Positions 10,235 through 22,498 of a stretch of 64,000 bases of DNA are shown here, piece by piece. Within the stretch, counting starts at the first letter, position 1. Each line of letters starts with the position of its first letter. The DNA lies in assembly GCA_028641055.1 (NCBI GenBank), contig CM054060.1:58719100-58783099 (forward strand). Direction: 5' to 3'. Position numbers and translations under genes: made by a program. The DNA is from Alopecurus myosuroides (lineage: Eukaryota > Streptophyta > Magnoliopsida > Poales > Poaceae). The notes below the pieces were generated by a model. The model made no database searches and was not told where the DNA came from. It worked only from the letters and a program-made list of their open reading frames with translations.

Positions 10235-13200
10235 TTATGATCGCTTCGGCCGTAACCATGGAGCATCTTCATTATTTAACGGGATGGTGGGGTCAGCTTT
10301 CACTGTGAAGGGTCGAATTTCAACAAATTTATTATAATCTTCTGACATGTATGTCGTGTCCTCGATTCCCACGATGTTTCTTTTCCCTGAGAGAACTATG
10401 TGACGCTTCAGCTCATCGTATGATGAATTTGTTTCCTTATTTTTTCTTTTCTTCGGTCTGGAAGACATGTCCTTCACATAGAAGACCTGAGCCACATCAT
10501 TGGCTAGGACGAATGGTTCGTCATTGTAACCAATATTGTTGAGATCCACTGTTGTCATTCCATAAAGCGGGTCTACCTTTACCCCTTCTCCATTCAGGTT
10601 GACCCATTTGCACTTGAACAAAGGGACCTTAAAAGAAGTTCCATAGTCAAGTTCCCATATCTCCTCTATGTAACCATAGTATGTGTCATTTTTTCCATTC
10701 TCGTTTGTTGTATCAAAGCGGACACCACTGTTTTGGTTGGTGTTCTTCTTATCTTGGGAGCTCGTGTAAAATGTATTCTCATTTATCTCGTACCCTTGAA
10801 AACTCCCAATAGTCGAAGATGGTGACCCTGCCAACATGTATAGCTGATCTTCAACAGTGCTGTCATTTATAAGATGTGTTTGCAACCAACTTCCGAAAGT
10901 CTCCATGTGTTCGCGTTTAATCCATGAGTCATCCTTCCCCGGGTTTGCAGACCGTACAATATTCTTGTGTTCCTCGAGATACGTAGCCATGAACATAGAA
11001 TTTTGTAGAACTGTGTAGTGTGCTTTGGTCAAAGAATGCCCGTCCCTAGGTATCATTGTTTTCTTTCCCAGCGTTCCTTTTCCCCTCAGTCTCCCCTCAT
11101 GCCGCGATTCAGGAACACCTATTGTCTTTAGGTCAGGAATAAAGTCAACACAGAACCCAATGACCTCCTCTGTTCCATAGCCCTTCGAGATGCTTCCTTC
11201 TAGCCTAGCACGGTTATGAACATATTTCTTCAAGACTCCCATGAACCTCTCAAAGGGGAACATATTCTGTAGAAATACCGGGCCAAGAATATGAATCTCT
11301 TCACATAGGTGAACCAGGAGATGAGTCATAATGTTGAAGAAGGATGGTGGGAACACCAACTCAAAACTAACAAGACACTGGACCACATCCCTTTGTAATC
11401 TTGTCAGACTTTCTGGATCGATTACCTTCTGAGATATTGCGTTCATGAATGTACATAGCTTCACAATGGGTACTCGAACATTTTCCGGTAGAAGCCCCCT
11501 CAATGCAATCGGAAGCAACTGCGTCATAATCACGTGGCAGTCATGAGACTTCAGGTTTTGAATTTTTTCTCTCCCATGTTTATTATCCCCTTTATATTCG
11601 AAGAGAAGCCAGACGGAACCTTGATACTGTAAAGGACTTCAAAGAATATTTCCTTCTCTGCTTTAGTAAGAGTGTAGCTGCTTAAGTAATGGCGCCTATC
11701 TGTGTGTTTGTTGCTTGGGTCTTTCATACGTTGCTGGTCCTCCCGTGCTTCTGGCGTATCTTTGGACTTCCCATACACGCCCAGGAAGCATAGCAGATTG
11801 ACACAAACATTCTTTGTCACGTGCATCACGTCGATCGAAGACCGGATCTCTAAAACTTTCCAATAGGGTAGCTCCCAAAATATATATTTCTTCTTCCACA
11901 CTGGTGCGCGCTTATCAGGGCCGTACGGAACTGGTTGGCTGCCAGCAGCCTTACCAAAGATTACTTCTAGGTCCTTGACCATATCGAATATATCATTACC
12001 ACTACGCAGCTCAGGCTTCTTTCGGTTATCTGCCTCACCTCTGAAATGCTTCCCTCCTTTTTTCCTTAAGGGATGCTTGATCGGAAGAAATCTACGATGC
12101 CCCAGGTATACAACCTTTTTACATTTATCCAAAAAAACACTGTCAGTCTTATCTAAACAGTGTGTGCATGCATTGTATCCCTTGTTTGTATGTCCGGAAA
12201 TGTTACTAAGAGCAGGCCAATCATTGATGGTCACGAAAATCAACGCCCGTAGGTCAAATGGCTTTTGTTCGTTCTCATCCCACACACGTACACCTGGTTT
12301 GCCCCACAGTTGTAAGAGTTCTTCCACTAATGGCCTTAGATACACATCAATGTCGTTGCCAGGTTGCCTCAGGCCTTGGATGAGAACTGGCATCATAATG
12401 AACTTGCGCTTCATGCACAACCAAGGAGGAAGGTTGTACATACATAGAGTTACAGGCCAAGTGCTATGACTGGAGCTCTGCTCCCCAAAAGGATTAAAGC
12501 CATCTGTACTTAGGCCAAACCATAAGTTTCTCGCCTCTCCTGCAAAGTCTGGAAAGTCTCTCTCGATATTTCTCCACTGCGATCCATCGGCGGGGTGCCT
12601 CAACTTTCTTTCTTTCTTACGGTCTTCTTTGTGCCATCGCAACAACCTAGCATGCTCTTTGTTTCTAAACAGACGTTTCAGCCGTGGTATTATAGGAGCA
12701 TACCACATCACCTTAGCAGGAACCCTCTTACGGGGGGGGGCTTGCCGTCAACATCACCAGGATCATCTGCTCTGATCTTATACCGCAGTGCAGTGCATAT
12801 CGGACATTCATCCAAATTCTCGTACTTCTCACCGCGGAAGAGAATGCAGTCATTAATGCATGCATGTATCTTCTGCACATCTAATCCTAGAGGGCAGAGA
12901 GCTTTCTTTGCTTCGTACGTACTCTCAGGCAATTCGTTATCCTTTGGAAGTTTTGGCTTCATTAGTTGAAGTAAACTCTCAAATGCCTTGTCAGTCACAC
13001 CGTTTTGTGCCTTCCATTTCAGCAACTCCAGTGTGGTACCGAGCTTTGTGCTACCATCTTCGCAATTTGGGTACAACAATTTTTTGTGATCCTGTAACAT
13101 GTTGTCCAGCTTCAACCTCTCCAATTTATTTTCACAGTCTTCCCTTGCATCAGCAATAACTCGGCCAAGATCATCATCGGGCTCTTCTGATGCCTGTTCT

Positions 13201-13680
13201 TGATCACCTCCTTCTTCTGCATTCTCTTCCATTGCAGTATCGTCGTATTCAGGGAACAAAGGATCTTCTTCTTCTTCTTCATCGTCTTCCATCACAACCC
13301 CTCTTTCTCCATGCTTGGTCCAGCAATTATAGCTGGGCATGAAACCTCTCCGAAGTAGATGGCCGTGAAGGATTCTTTCGGAAGAATGTTCTCTGACGTT
13401 CCGACAATCAACACATGGGCAACACATGAAGCCATTATCTTTGTTCGCCTGAGCTACAGCAATAAATGCATTCAGGCCTGCCATATACTCGGAAGTGCGT
13501 CGGTCACCGTACATCCATCGCTGCCGTGCATCCATCTGCATCATATAATTAAGTTTATCAAAATACATTACAATAACATATTAATACAGAGATGACCACA
13601 GTACATCGACAAATACTAATTTTTTATGTATAAGTTACAGATGAAAAAGATAATTTGTTAACCTCGGTCGAAGATACCAT
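10235..13680 (-). pseudogene. TNP2-type CACTA transposase, spliced, frameshifted
   Basis: The gene encodes the enzyme that excises and inserts CACTA elements. Exon 1 is six codons (13680-13663) followed by GT; a 127-nt intron ends CAG just before 13535. The next block (to 12708) holds the transposase-associated domain ('MDARQRWMYGDR', 'CPCVDCRN') and an acidic linker. From 12711 to 11551 lies the Tnp2/Transposase_21 domain ('FGLSTDGFNPFGEQSSSHS', 'GHTNKGYNACTHCLDKT'). From 11533 to 10235 lie DUF4218- and DUF4216-like regions ending 'PWLRPKRS'. Two single-base frameshifts break it: one at a run of nine Cs (12732-12740) and one near 11560. No other stops were seen, so decay is recent, or sequencing errors at homopolymers are possible. 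Confidence 0.85.
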
Positions 13681-14094
13681 TTTCAGTGAGCTTGTGTGCG
13701 GCTCGGGAATTTCGTCGAACACCTCGTGTGCATAGTAAAATAGAACACACTAACACCACACTCTCTCACACCTCCAAGCAAAAAAAAACGATTGAAGGAG
13801 GGGAGGGCTGGGGCAGTATATATAGGGGAAGGGGACATTGGTCCCGGTTCGTGGACTGAACCGGGACAATAGGTCATGCGCGTGCCACGTGGCCTGTGGC
13901 TAGGCATTGGTCCCGGTCCGTGGCAAGAGCCGGGACCGATATGCCCCCACGAACCGGGACAAATGCCCCCAGGCGATTCCTGTTGCCCCGGGCGCACGAA
14001 CCGGGACCAATGCATGGCATTTGTCCCGGATTTTGTTGCAACCGGGACAGCTGCCCCCTGGCCCCCTGGACGAGAGGGGTTGTTTCCACTAGTG
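13681..14094. repeat. CACTA right subterminal repeats and transposase promoter side
   Basis: This stretch holds alternating GTCCCGG/CCGGGAC motifs from about 13840 and the CACTAG-type terminus at 14094. Reading on the minus strand, the 'tatatactgccc' block near 13815-13825 lies about 140 bp upstream of the transposase start and may be its TATA region. Confidence 0.65.
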
Positions 14095-15089
14095 TACAGT
14101 CACTACATGTGGACATTTTTTCTTTTTTCATTTATATGCGTGGACGTTGGGTGTGCCACTGCACACGGTTTACAAATCGTGTACAACATGTGTCATTCGT
14201 ACGCGTTGTTCCTAGAGAAAAATCGTGTACGATGTCTGAAGATGTTGCATACGATTTTCTCATATTAAATTGTGTGAGTTTTCATAAGATAACACACATT
14301 TTTTCGTATTTTTTTGTGTGTTGGAATATTATCGCACACCGAACCATCCGTTTGTTGGGTGAAATATCCCACAGGTTTAATCACACTTATCTATGTGCAA
14401 TATGTTCCTCGTGAATTGGAAGTTGGTATGCACCTACTAGCAGACCCTCTAAAACCAAACCACCACGCTAGAAGCTACAGTCCTGTGACACATAATTTGT
14501 AATTTCATGAGAATAGTAGCACATCTCAGAGACATTTCATTCCAAAATTTATGAACAACATGTACATAGATTGCAATGTAGCTTCAACCGCTAGTTGTAC
14601 AATGATAAAGATCGTAAAGAAAAAAAAAATTGGTTACGTAGTTTTCTCCACGATAGATTTTGGAGGATATAGCTCCCAGTGTCTTTCCAAGACTCTTTAA
14701 ATTAAATTTGTAGTTCTTGTTTGGAACCTTTAGTTAACTCTTTTTATCACCATCGTGATATTTTTTACATTACTGTATACAATATACCAAAATATCACAA
14801 TAGCGACAGGTTGGAAGATGTAGCCGTGGATTGCATTGTGTCTTGCTAATACATTCATATTGTATCACCTATTCCTGCATCATATAGGATTAATTTGTGA
14901 TATTATTTACATCAATTTTTCTTTATTTTATCAAATTATAAACGATTTGTGTTATTTTACTCAAAAACCCATTTATATTGATATTTAATCCATTTGTGGG
15001 AGGCAAAAAAAAAATCGTATTTTATTGTTTCAGAGACCTTCTGGAATAAAAAAATAAATCAAGCAAAAATACCAAATCATTTTTTTAGA
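14095..15089. other. AT-rich unassigned flank
   Basis: This stretch contains several 'cgtgtac/gtacacg' and 'cacac/gtgtg' motifs near 14140-14340 that could be the subterminal array of another DNA transposon, but no terminus was found. The rest shows no supported feature. Confidence 0.35.
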
Positions 15090-15261
15090 AGGACAAAGCC
15101 ACCAGGATTGGGAGGCCCACGAGACGAGCCACATGTAATCGTAAGGGAATCGATCACTCGTTAGGGTCTCGTGTACGTGTTAATATAGCTAGGAAAAAGC
15201 CCTAGCATGGCACCTGGATCGGTGTACTGCACCGTATCCGGTACATATTACATGTCTAACA
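15090..15261 (-). mobile_element. Start of a Copia 3' LTR
   Basis: On the minus strand, a purine-rich 'GATTAAGAAGGGT' precedes TGTTAGACATGTAATATG at 15261. This is the usual arrangement of a polypurine tract and LTR start in grass Copia elements. The lower boundary is not defined. Confidence 0.5.
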
Positions 15262-15289
15262 ACCCTTCTTAATCTAAGACGTATAGTGT

Positions 15290-15790
15290 ACATCAAGATT
15301 TAGAACGCTTTGGTAAAACCATCAGCTATGTGATCTGGCAACCCTTTCTCTAACAAAATAATAATCAATTTCGATATGCTTGGTTCGAGCATAAAAAACT
15401 GAATTTTGTAGACAAGTATGTAGCGATAAGATTATCACACCAAAGAACATGGTGTCGTGTAAAGGAAAACGCAAGCTCAAGAAGTAAGGCTTCAACCAAA
15501 TAACCTCAGCTGTCATATTGGCAAGTATTTTATATTCTATTTCTATACTATAAGGAGACATGGTAGATTGTTTTCTGGCAGTCGCGAAATCAAATTTGGA
15601 CCAAGAAATGTAGCAAAACCTCATGTGGAACATCTGTCGTCAAGATAATCTGTCTAGTATGCATCTAAAAAGGCACTAAGAAGAGCAGAAGAAGATCGCT
15701 GAATAGGGAGACCAATGTTAATGGTGCCTTTGATTTAACTTAAAATTTGTTTGGCCTCTGGCCAATGTGCAGTAGTTGGTGCATGAAGAC
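15290..15790 (-). pseudogene. Copia polyprotein fragment, RNase H region
   Basis: The minus strand shows the end of a Copia pol gene: 'ARKQSTMSPYSIEIEYK' (the RNase H E-containing motif), 'MTAEVIWLKPY', 'YARTKHIEIDYYFVRERV', then a decayed 'DHIADGFTKAF'. These motifs in this order are diagnostic of Copia RNase H. Stops and frameshifts are present and RT and integrase are absent. It lies directly upstream of the LTR start at 15261 in the same orientation, so both are one truncated element. Confidence 0.8.
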
Positions 15791-15866
15791 ATGACAAACT
15801 TTATTAACAAAAAAAAATATAACGTGCCTTATAAATGTCAAATAATATAGAAAAACAAAAGCTTCT

Positions 15867-16705
15867 TGTCATGGTGGTGTAGAGACACATGCCATGGGAT
15901 GGCTTAAGGTTGGGGCTAATGGACACTGTGGGTATCCGGTGAGGGATTGTACGTCAAGATGGCGCGCTCACTACACTGCAAACACCAAGATCTACCCAGG
16001 TTCAGGGCCCTCGTGTGGAGGTAACACCCCTACTCATGTATGTCTTTCTATATCAGTGGGTAACCGAGTACAAAGTGTTTCATCAAGCTTACAGAGCTAG
16101 AGGAAGAAGAAGCTCTATCTTCTCTCCTTTGTCTCTTAGGAAAATTCCTAGTGTCTCTCTCTCTGGAATCGCAGCCCCCCCCCTCCCCCGCAGGAGGGGA
16201 GTGACCACCTTATATACTGGTGGCCGCTGACGGAATGTACAGAGTTAGGCGTAGAACACTGTGCTGTAGCGCACGCTCGCTGTCACTACGCCGAAAGTCG
16301 CCTCCTCCGTAGCCGCTGCCATGTCATGTCCCCCTTGTCAGAGACAGGATGTAGCCTCGCTCATGCCCTGCACTGCTCCCGTCTATGAGTATACATCATT
16401 ACGCCTAGTAAGTTGAACCGCACGTGCGTACTCTCCCGTGATCTTCGGGATCTCAACTTGTTCGTTGACCTTGCTCCGGGATGGATAATTCTTCGTGTAC
16501 CCGAATTCTCCAAGTGTATCTCGGATAACTAGGGGGACAACCGTTTCTCCATATCACCCTTGATTCTTCTTACCGAGATAGATCCGTCTCGGTAACCTTC
16601 ATCTTGGTCTGGGTAGTCAACCCGGTCAACAGCATCTCGGTAGCCACTCCTTGGATACCATTTCATGCCAAGCTTGACCATACTCGGGGGGGTAGCCCCC
16701 CGACA
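15867..16705 (-). repeat. 3' LTR of element E (839 bp)
   Basis: On plus it begins TGTCATGGTGGTG and ends GGGGGGGTAGCCCCCCGACA. It contains the same 'aagatctacccaggttcagggccctcgtgtggaggtaa' block as the F LTRs. The minus-strand promoter box TATATAAG is at 16209-16216. The adjoining minus-strand sequence is CTTCGGGGACTAA, a polypurine tract. Confidence 0.85.
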
Positions 16706-17250
16706 TTAGTCCCCGAAGCTAGTATGGCCCGACGAACTCGGACGATGGGCCATGCCAGCTTAAATCAATAAGCTTCAGAATACTCGACCCAAATACTTTT
16801 ATCTCGGCCCAACTTTCATCTCGAACTCCGATTCAATCCACAAATACCGTTATGGATTTCCACCAAAATCCGAGATGCTCGTACTGGGTTCGATCTTACC
16901 GAGATCCCAACACGTAGCCATTTTCTCCATAAGTTCAAACAGTATGAGGCATGGTTGCCTCGTTTTCTTCGCGTAGTGGATGCAACACGTGGTGGAGAAC
17001 CGTTGTGCACGTCGCCTCGTTTCTCGCGCGCAGCCGAGAACACCCCACGCCCACGCCCCGTGTTGTTACGTGGCCCCACATGCAGGCACGTCACAGCAGC
17101 GCACTCAAGTACCCGCAGCGGTTTGCGTGGGATTTACGGCGCACGTTACAGGCGGTGAATCCGCTTCGTGCGTTTCTACGTGCGGAGTAACTGCACTGTT
17201 TCCACAATTTATGCCACGGTGGATCCGGAGGAGTTAGCACTCCCCGGGAG
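16706..17250. other. Upstream region of E's antisense gene
   Basis: This is non-coding DNA between the LTR and the TATA box at 17251. ORFs here (16816-17237) overlap in several frames and have no recognisable domain. It corresponds in position to 34568-35078 of element F. Confidence 0.6.
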
Positions 17251-17258
17251 TATAAATA
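17251..17258 (+). promoter_or_regulatory. TATA box of E's antisense gene
   Basis: TATAAATA on plus lies in a GC-rich setting (gggagTATAAATAcccgcg). After removing element C, it stands about 346 bp upstream of the ATG at 24238. Equivalent boxes occur in F (35079) and H (61668). Confidence 0.65.
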
Positions 17259-17456
17259 CCCGCGCTGCTCCATCCTTTATCTCTCCTCCGTCATTTGCCC
17301 CATTTTCATCTTCCCTTCAACCTCGCGCAGCGCACCGCTCCGTCGCACTCCGTCACCGTCCCACGAACTCTGTCGCGCTTCTGCGCCGCACCGCACACCG
17401 GAGCGTCGCAGCGCTCGAGCTCGACCACACCACAGATCTACGCACCGCCACGCCGT

Positions 17457-18958
17457 TGATGGTGCAGATCTTGCACTCGTTGGGATACCCCAAGAGGAGG
17501 GTGTGATGAGCACAACGGCAGGAGTTTTCTCCTTAGTTAAGAACCAAGGCTATCAATCCAGTAGGAGAAAGAGGACCTTCGGAAGGTTGATGCCACTGAC
17601 GGTGGTGATGGCTCACTAGTGTCAGCAACATCGTGGAACCTGCACACAACACAACCAAAATACTTTGCCCCAACGGTACAGTGAGGTTGTCAATCTCACC
17701 GGTCTTGCTGAAAACAAAGATTAGACGTATAGTGTGGAAAATAATGTATGCTTGCAGTAAATAAAGAAAGCAGGAAATTGTGGTGGTTGGTTTAACAGTA
17801 TAGGAAAATGGACCGGGGTTCATAGGCAATTAACAAATTACAGCTGGGCAATCACTAACCGTAGTGCACATATATGACATGATGACTACTATGATATTTA
17901 GTGCGGGCATTACAACAATATACATAGACCGTAATCCAACTTCATCTATGACTAATAATCCACCCTCAGGTTATCATCCGAACCCCCTTAGGTATTAAGT
18001 TGCAAGCAACAGATAACTGCATTAAACAAAGTGTGTAATGTAAGCAATGATTATGCACGCGGGCACTCTCACTGTTGTTTTCTCCCTAGTGGCAACAGCA
18101 CATCCTCCCCCTTCACGTTTTTGTCACTCGAGCAAGGCGATGAGGAGGCATCAACCCACTATCAAGCATAAATACTTCCTCTTGGAGTCACTAGCAACTA
18201 CTTGGCCAGAGTAACCACTAGCAACGGAAAGCATGCAAGATCACAAATAACATATGCAATAAATACTATAATCAACTTGGCATAAGTTCAATATTCATTG
18301 GATCCCAGCAAACATAGCACAGAGAATTACATAAGATCAATCTCGATCATGTTAGGCAGCTCACGAGATCTAAACATGGAGGCATATGAGGAGAAGACAA
18401 CCATCTAGCTACTGCCATGGACCTGTAGTCCAAGGATGAACTACTCACGCATCACTCCGGAGGCAGGCATGGTGATGGAGAGGCCTCCGGTGATGATTTC
18501 CTGATCAAGGGTTGACGGTGACAGCGGCTGCGGAACTTTTCGGGGATTTTGGATCAGATGTTTAGGGTTTTCCATCCGGGGGGATTAATTAGGCGAAAGG
18601 GCAGAGGAGGTGGAGCTCTAAGGGCCCCGCACCACCCCCTGGCGCGGCCAAGGAGGGTCACGCCACTCCATGGTGTGGGCCCCCTGATGCCCCTCTTCGA
18701 CTCCTCTTCGGTCTTCTGGATGCTTCCGGGAAAAATAGGACTTCCGGGCTTCGAACTTTCCAATTTCGAGAATATTTCCAGAACAAATTTTCTGAAACTA
18801 AAAACAACAGAAAACAGGGAACTAGCTCTGCGGCATCTTGTCAATAGGTTAGTACGGAAAATCGCTAAAAATGACATAAAGAAGGGAGAAAACATGTAGC
18901 AATTGGCATAATATTATCATGGAGCATCAAAAATTATAGATACGTTGGAGACGTATCA
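17457..18958 (-). repeat. 3' LTR of element C (1,502 bp)
   Basis: On plus it runs TGATGGTGCAGATC...GGAGACGTATCA. Compared with its partner at 22499, it lacks a 'ggttcactagtggtgtctctcc...' block near 17825 and a block near 18500 (ctccggcagggtgcc...), so it has suffered internal deletions. Confidence 0.85.
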
Positions 18959-21760
18959 AGCATCCCCAAGATTAGTTCCTACTCGTCCTCGAGTAGGTAA
19001 ACGATAAAACAGTAATTTCTGAGGTGACATGCTACTAACATAACTTGATCATAAAAATGTAAAGGCATATGCAAGCTGAGATCATAGAACTTCAAACACA
19101 AACATGATAAATAGAACTTTAATAATAAAGCAAAGCAATAACTTTTCATCATGAAGAGTATCTCAAATAAAGGATCATGAGAAACAATGCAAATAAAGAT
19201 AAACGTCTGATTCAGGTATAGAGAAAGCACGGCAAAGTGATATTTCGCTAGTCCTGAAGAGTGGGGCAAAATATAAATGCCAGGACACCTTCAAAGTTCA
19301 TGAGCAAGACTAGAGAAAATAATTTAAGAACAAATGATATCACATCATGAAGTAATTATTGATGTTCATGGGACAGTGCACATAAAACTAAGAATGGCAA
19401 AAATGCTCTCTCTACTGTGCTTATAGTTAAAAGATGGAGACTCAACATAAAAGTAAAAGAAAGGCCCTTCGCGGAGGGAAGCAGGGATCACTCATGTGCT
19501 AGAGCTTTTATTTTGTTAAACAGGGGTATTAAAAGTTTGACACTCCTACCATCCATCTTTCACAAACCATGGCTAACTGAATCCTCGGGTGCCTGCCAAC
19601 AATCATATACCGTGGAGGAGTGTCTATATTTTGGGAGATGTATGTTAAAGTCAACGAATGGTAAACAGAAAATACAGTACGTCACAAGCCAACTGGATTC
19701 ACAAGAGCGGCTCCCATGTGAAGGACGCATCTGGGTAGAAGGTCATCCCTCTTTCTCTTTTGTTTACACAATTATGCTTTGACTGATAAATCAAGGGCAA
19801 AAATAGTGAAGAGATTTTGTGTGTATTAATTTGGGGCTGGGAACCCCGCTGCCAGCTCTTCTATCATTTGGATAAGCGGATGAAGTCACTAGTCCAGGGT
19901 GTGAAATCCAATCAACAAGTGAGATAAAGATTCTCTATTGACGTCCTCATGAGCAAAAACAGGAACATAACGCAGGAGTAATTTTGAAAGTTTTAAAGGT
20001 AACACATGAGCAATTTACTTGGAGTGGCAGTTAAATACCACATGTAGGTAGGTATGGTGGACACACTGGGAAAAACTTTGGTTTAAGGGAGTTGGATGCA
20101 CAAGTAGATCTCATACTCAGTATAGGTGGAGGCTAGCAAAAGACTGGGAGCGACAAATCAAGAGAGCATAAGAGCCATAATCATGCATAGCGACATAAGC
20201 ATCATTAATTAAAGCATAAGAAGTATCATAGTTCAAAAACTAAGTGGTCATGGAGGCTATTCATGACTGGTTTGTATTCATAAACATGGTGTGAGCATGC
20301 GCCAAGTCAACCAAATAAAATATTCGAAAGAGAATACCAAAAATTTATGCTTCCTTATGACAAGAACAGCTCATGAATCTTTCAATGACATATTAAACAA
20401 TCTAAGCTATTTGAGGCTATTCATGCTACTAAACATCACAAGTCTTTAGAACTAAAATAACATTTAGCATGGCATAAAAAATTCTAGCAACAGTCTATAC
20501 AAGCTTCTACTTGCACCAGTATAAATTCTACTTTAAACAGCAGTTTCTTTCTCCCAACAAGCACCATACACAATATGTTTTAAAAAACTCTCCAAATGCT
20601 AAAGCAAGCAAACATGAGAGTAATCACATAATACTAATAAAACTAATAGCTCTAATAAGAGATGCATACAAAACAGGAGCTAAATAAATGCAGCAGCCAG
20701 ACAGAGATTAAGAATACAAAGTATTCTCATGAAAAAGTGGAGCGTGTCACTCTCCAATAAAACAATGCTGGGGTCCAACCAAGTTTATTGAAAAAAGTAA
20801 AAAAAAAACTAAAAGCAAAAACAAAAACAAACTTAATACAAAAATAAAAGAGATCCAAGTAAAGCACATAAGATGTGACCGAATAAAAATAAAGTTTCAC
20901 TAGAAGTGACCTGATAATTTGTTGATGAAGAAGGGGATGCCTTGGGCATCCCAAAGCTTAGAAGCTTGAGTCTTCTTGGAATTTTCTGGGATATACCACC
21001 AGGGCATCCCCAAGCTTAGGCTTTTCACTCTTCTTGATCACATCATATCATCCTCTTCTCTTGACCGTTGAAAACTTCCTTCACACCAAACTTCTCACAA
21101 TCTTCAGTAGCAACGTTAGTGCAATCGAAATAATAAATTCACATGGTTCAGTTTCAACACATGTCTAACACTCAAAAACACATTATCTACTGTCACAACT
21201 CCTTTTAAAACTCTTTTTGTCAAAAGAACACGAAAAGAAAGCGATTAAGAAGCAAATGCAATTATTGGTAGAAATCTGTCAAAACAAGACAGCAGGTAAA
21301 GATGATTTTTTTTCTAAAATCTTATGTTGCTCAAATCAAAAAGTGGTCAACTAATAAAAGTTGCGTATATACCCCAGGATTACACACAAATAAACCCAGG
21401 TCATTTTGAATTTTCTGTGATTTTGTACGGAATAAAAAGTGGCCAGCAGACATTTGTTTCCTGCGCAGAAATCCGAAATATAGCCTCAACTTTCCACGAG
21501 AGGCTTTACTTGGCTTAACAAAAACTCAAAATAAAAGATACAGAGGGGTTTCTAAGGAAATAGACAAGACCCAGGTGCAAAGCACACCAAAGAAAACAAA
21601 ATAAAACGGGTTGAAAAACAGCGAAATAAAACGGGTTGTCTCCTGGTAGCGCTTTTCTTTACCACCTTTAAGCTAGGCATAAAAAGGGCAACTCAAGTAT
21701 TTTCAAGTGAGGCATTCAAATCAAGATTTGGCAATTCTTTAATAATGCATTTTATTTTAT
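18959..21760. other. Long non-coding interior of element C
   Basis: This region aligns by eye with 58085-60738 and 63356-63460 of element D, starting with the shared 'agcatcccc(a)ag..ttagttcctactcgtcctcgagtaggtaaacgataaaac'. A run open in both copies (19417-19782; 58546-58851) diverges by stops and lies antisense, so I do not call it a gene. Near 21603 the repeat 'gaaataaaacgggttg' occurs twice. Confidence 0.7.
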
Positions 21761-22430
21761 CTAAGTGAGTTTCAGAGGTTCCTCTCTTAGTAATTTTAGG
21801 CTTACTATCTTCATCAAATAAATTCTCGTGAACAATCCAATCAAAAAAAAATCTTGGGCTTCGTGCAGTGCCACTAATTTAAAGGGGATTGGTATTTTAT
21901 CATTGTTTTCATTATTAGATTCAGTTTTTTCTAGAGCACCAACAATGTCTACACATGAGCCAAGCATATTGAAACGATCAAAGACTTTTCTAGCTTCTAT
22001 AGCAACGTCTCCAAATTCTTTAAGCATAGTTTCTAAGGTGAAGTTTCTTTTCTCAACATCTTCAATGTTATTCAAGTTGAGGAACATATGTTGTATTATG
22101 GTATGGAGGTTAACAAACCTAGCTTCTAGCATGTGAACTAAAGAAGTTGCAGCAGTCTCGTAATTGGGAGCAAGTTCTACTATGGATTTTTCCTCAAAGT
22201 TATCATGCTTACTAACATGATCAAAGAATTCTTTGATAGTGCCCTTTCCAAGTATAGAACCACTTCCTACCAGCAAATCTTTCAAGGTAAACTTAGGGAA
22301 CAACTGATGAAAAATAACAACGCAGAGACAAAAATAACAACTAGAATAAGAACTAATTTTTTTATGTTTTTGATAAAGAGAAGCAAAACAAGACAAAAAT
22401 AAAAACAAGACAATACGCAAAATAAAGAGG
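21761..22430 (-). pseudogene. gag-like remnant of element C
   Basis: An ORF on minus contains 'FFDHVSKHDNFEEKSIVEL', 'LVHMLEARFVNLHTIIQHM' and 'FGDVAIEARKVFDRF'. It has no zinc knuckle or recognisable capsid motif. It sits directly downstream of the primer binding site, the normal position of gag, and an upstream hydrophobic stretch is probably not translated. The protease present at the equivalent place in D (63458-63898) is deleted here. Assignment rests on position, not on motif. Confidence 0.4.
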
Positions 22431-22469
22431 TTGAGAGTGAGAGACTTCCCTTGCCAGAAGACTTCCTTC

Positions 22470-22491
22470 CCCCCGTCAACGGCGCCAGAAA
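22470..22491 (-). other. Primer binding site of element C
   Basis: The minus strand reads TGGCGCCGTTGACGGGGGGA, seven bases inside the LTR edge at 22499. This closely matches the tRNA-Asp-type primer site TGGCGCCGTTGCCGGGG. Confidence 0.8.
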
Positions 22492-22498
22492 AAGTCCT

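Larger units (their letters stand above)
6894..14094 (-). mobile_element. CACTA (En/Spm-type) DNA transposon, 7.2 kb
   Basis: The terminal inverted repeats are CACTAGTGGAAACA at 6894 and TGTTTCCACTAGTG ending at 14094. Both ends are rich in subterminal GTCCCGG/CCGGGAC motifs in both orientations (6915-7060 and 13830-14060), the usual binding-site arrays of CACTA elements. The flanking 4 bp are TACA on both sides (6890-6893 and 14095-14098). CACTA elements normally make 3-bp duplications, so the exact duplication is ambiguous. Inside lie a TNP2-family transposase gene (-) and a proline-rich gene (+) that converge. Confidence 0.9.

Noticed and set aside
14110..14500. cgtgtac/gtacacg motifs as a second DNA transposon end
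   Set aside because: No terminal inverted repeat or target duplication could be found.
19417..19782. 121-aa ORF in element C with a counterpart in D
   Set aside because: The two copies differ in stops and frame length and lie antisense in a non-coding interior; similarity is explained by shared ancestry.
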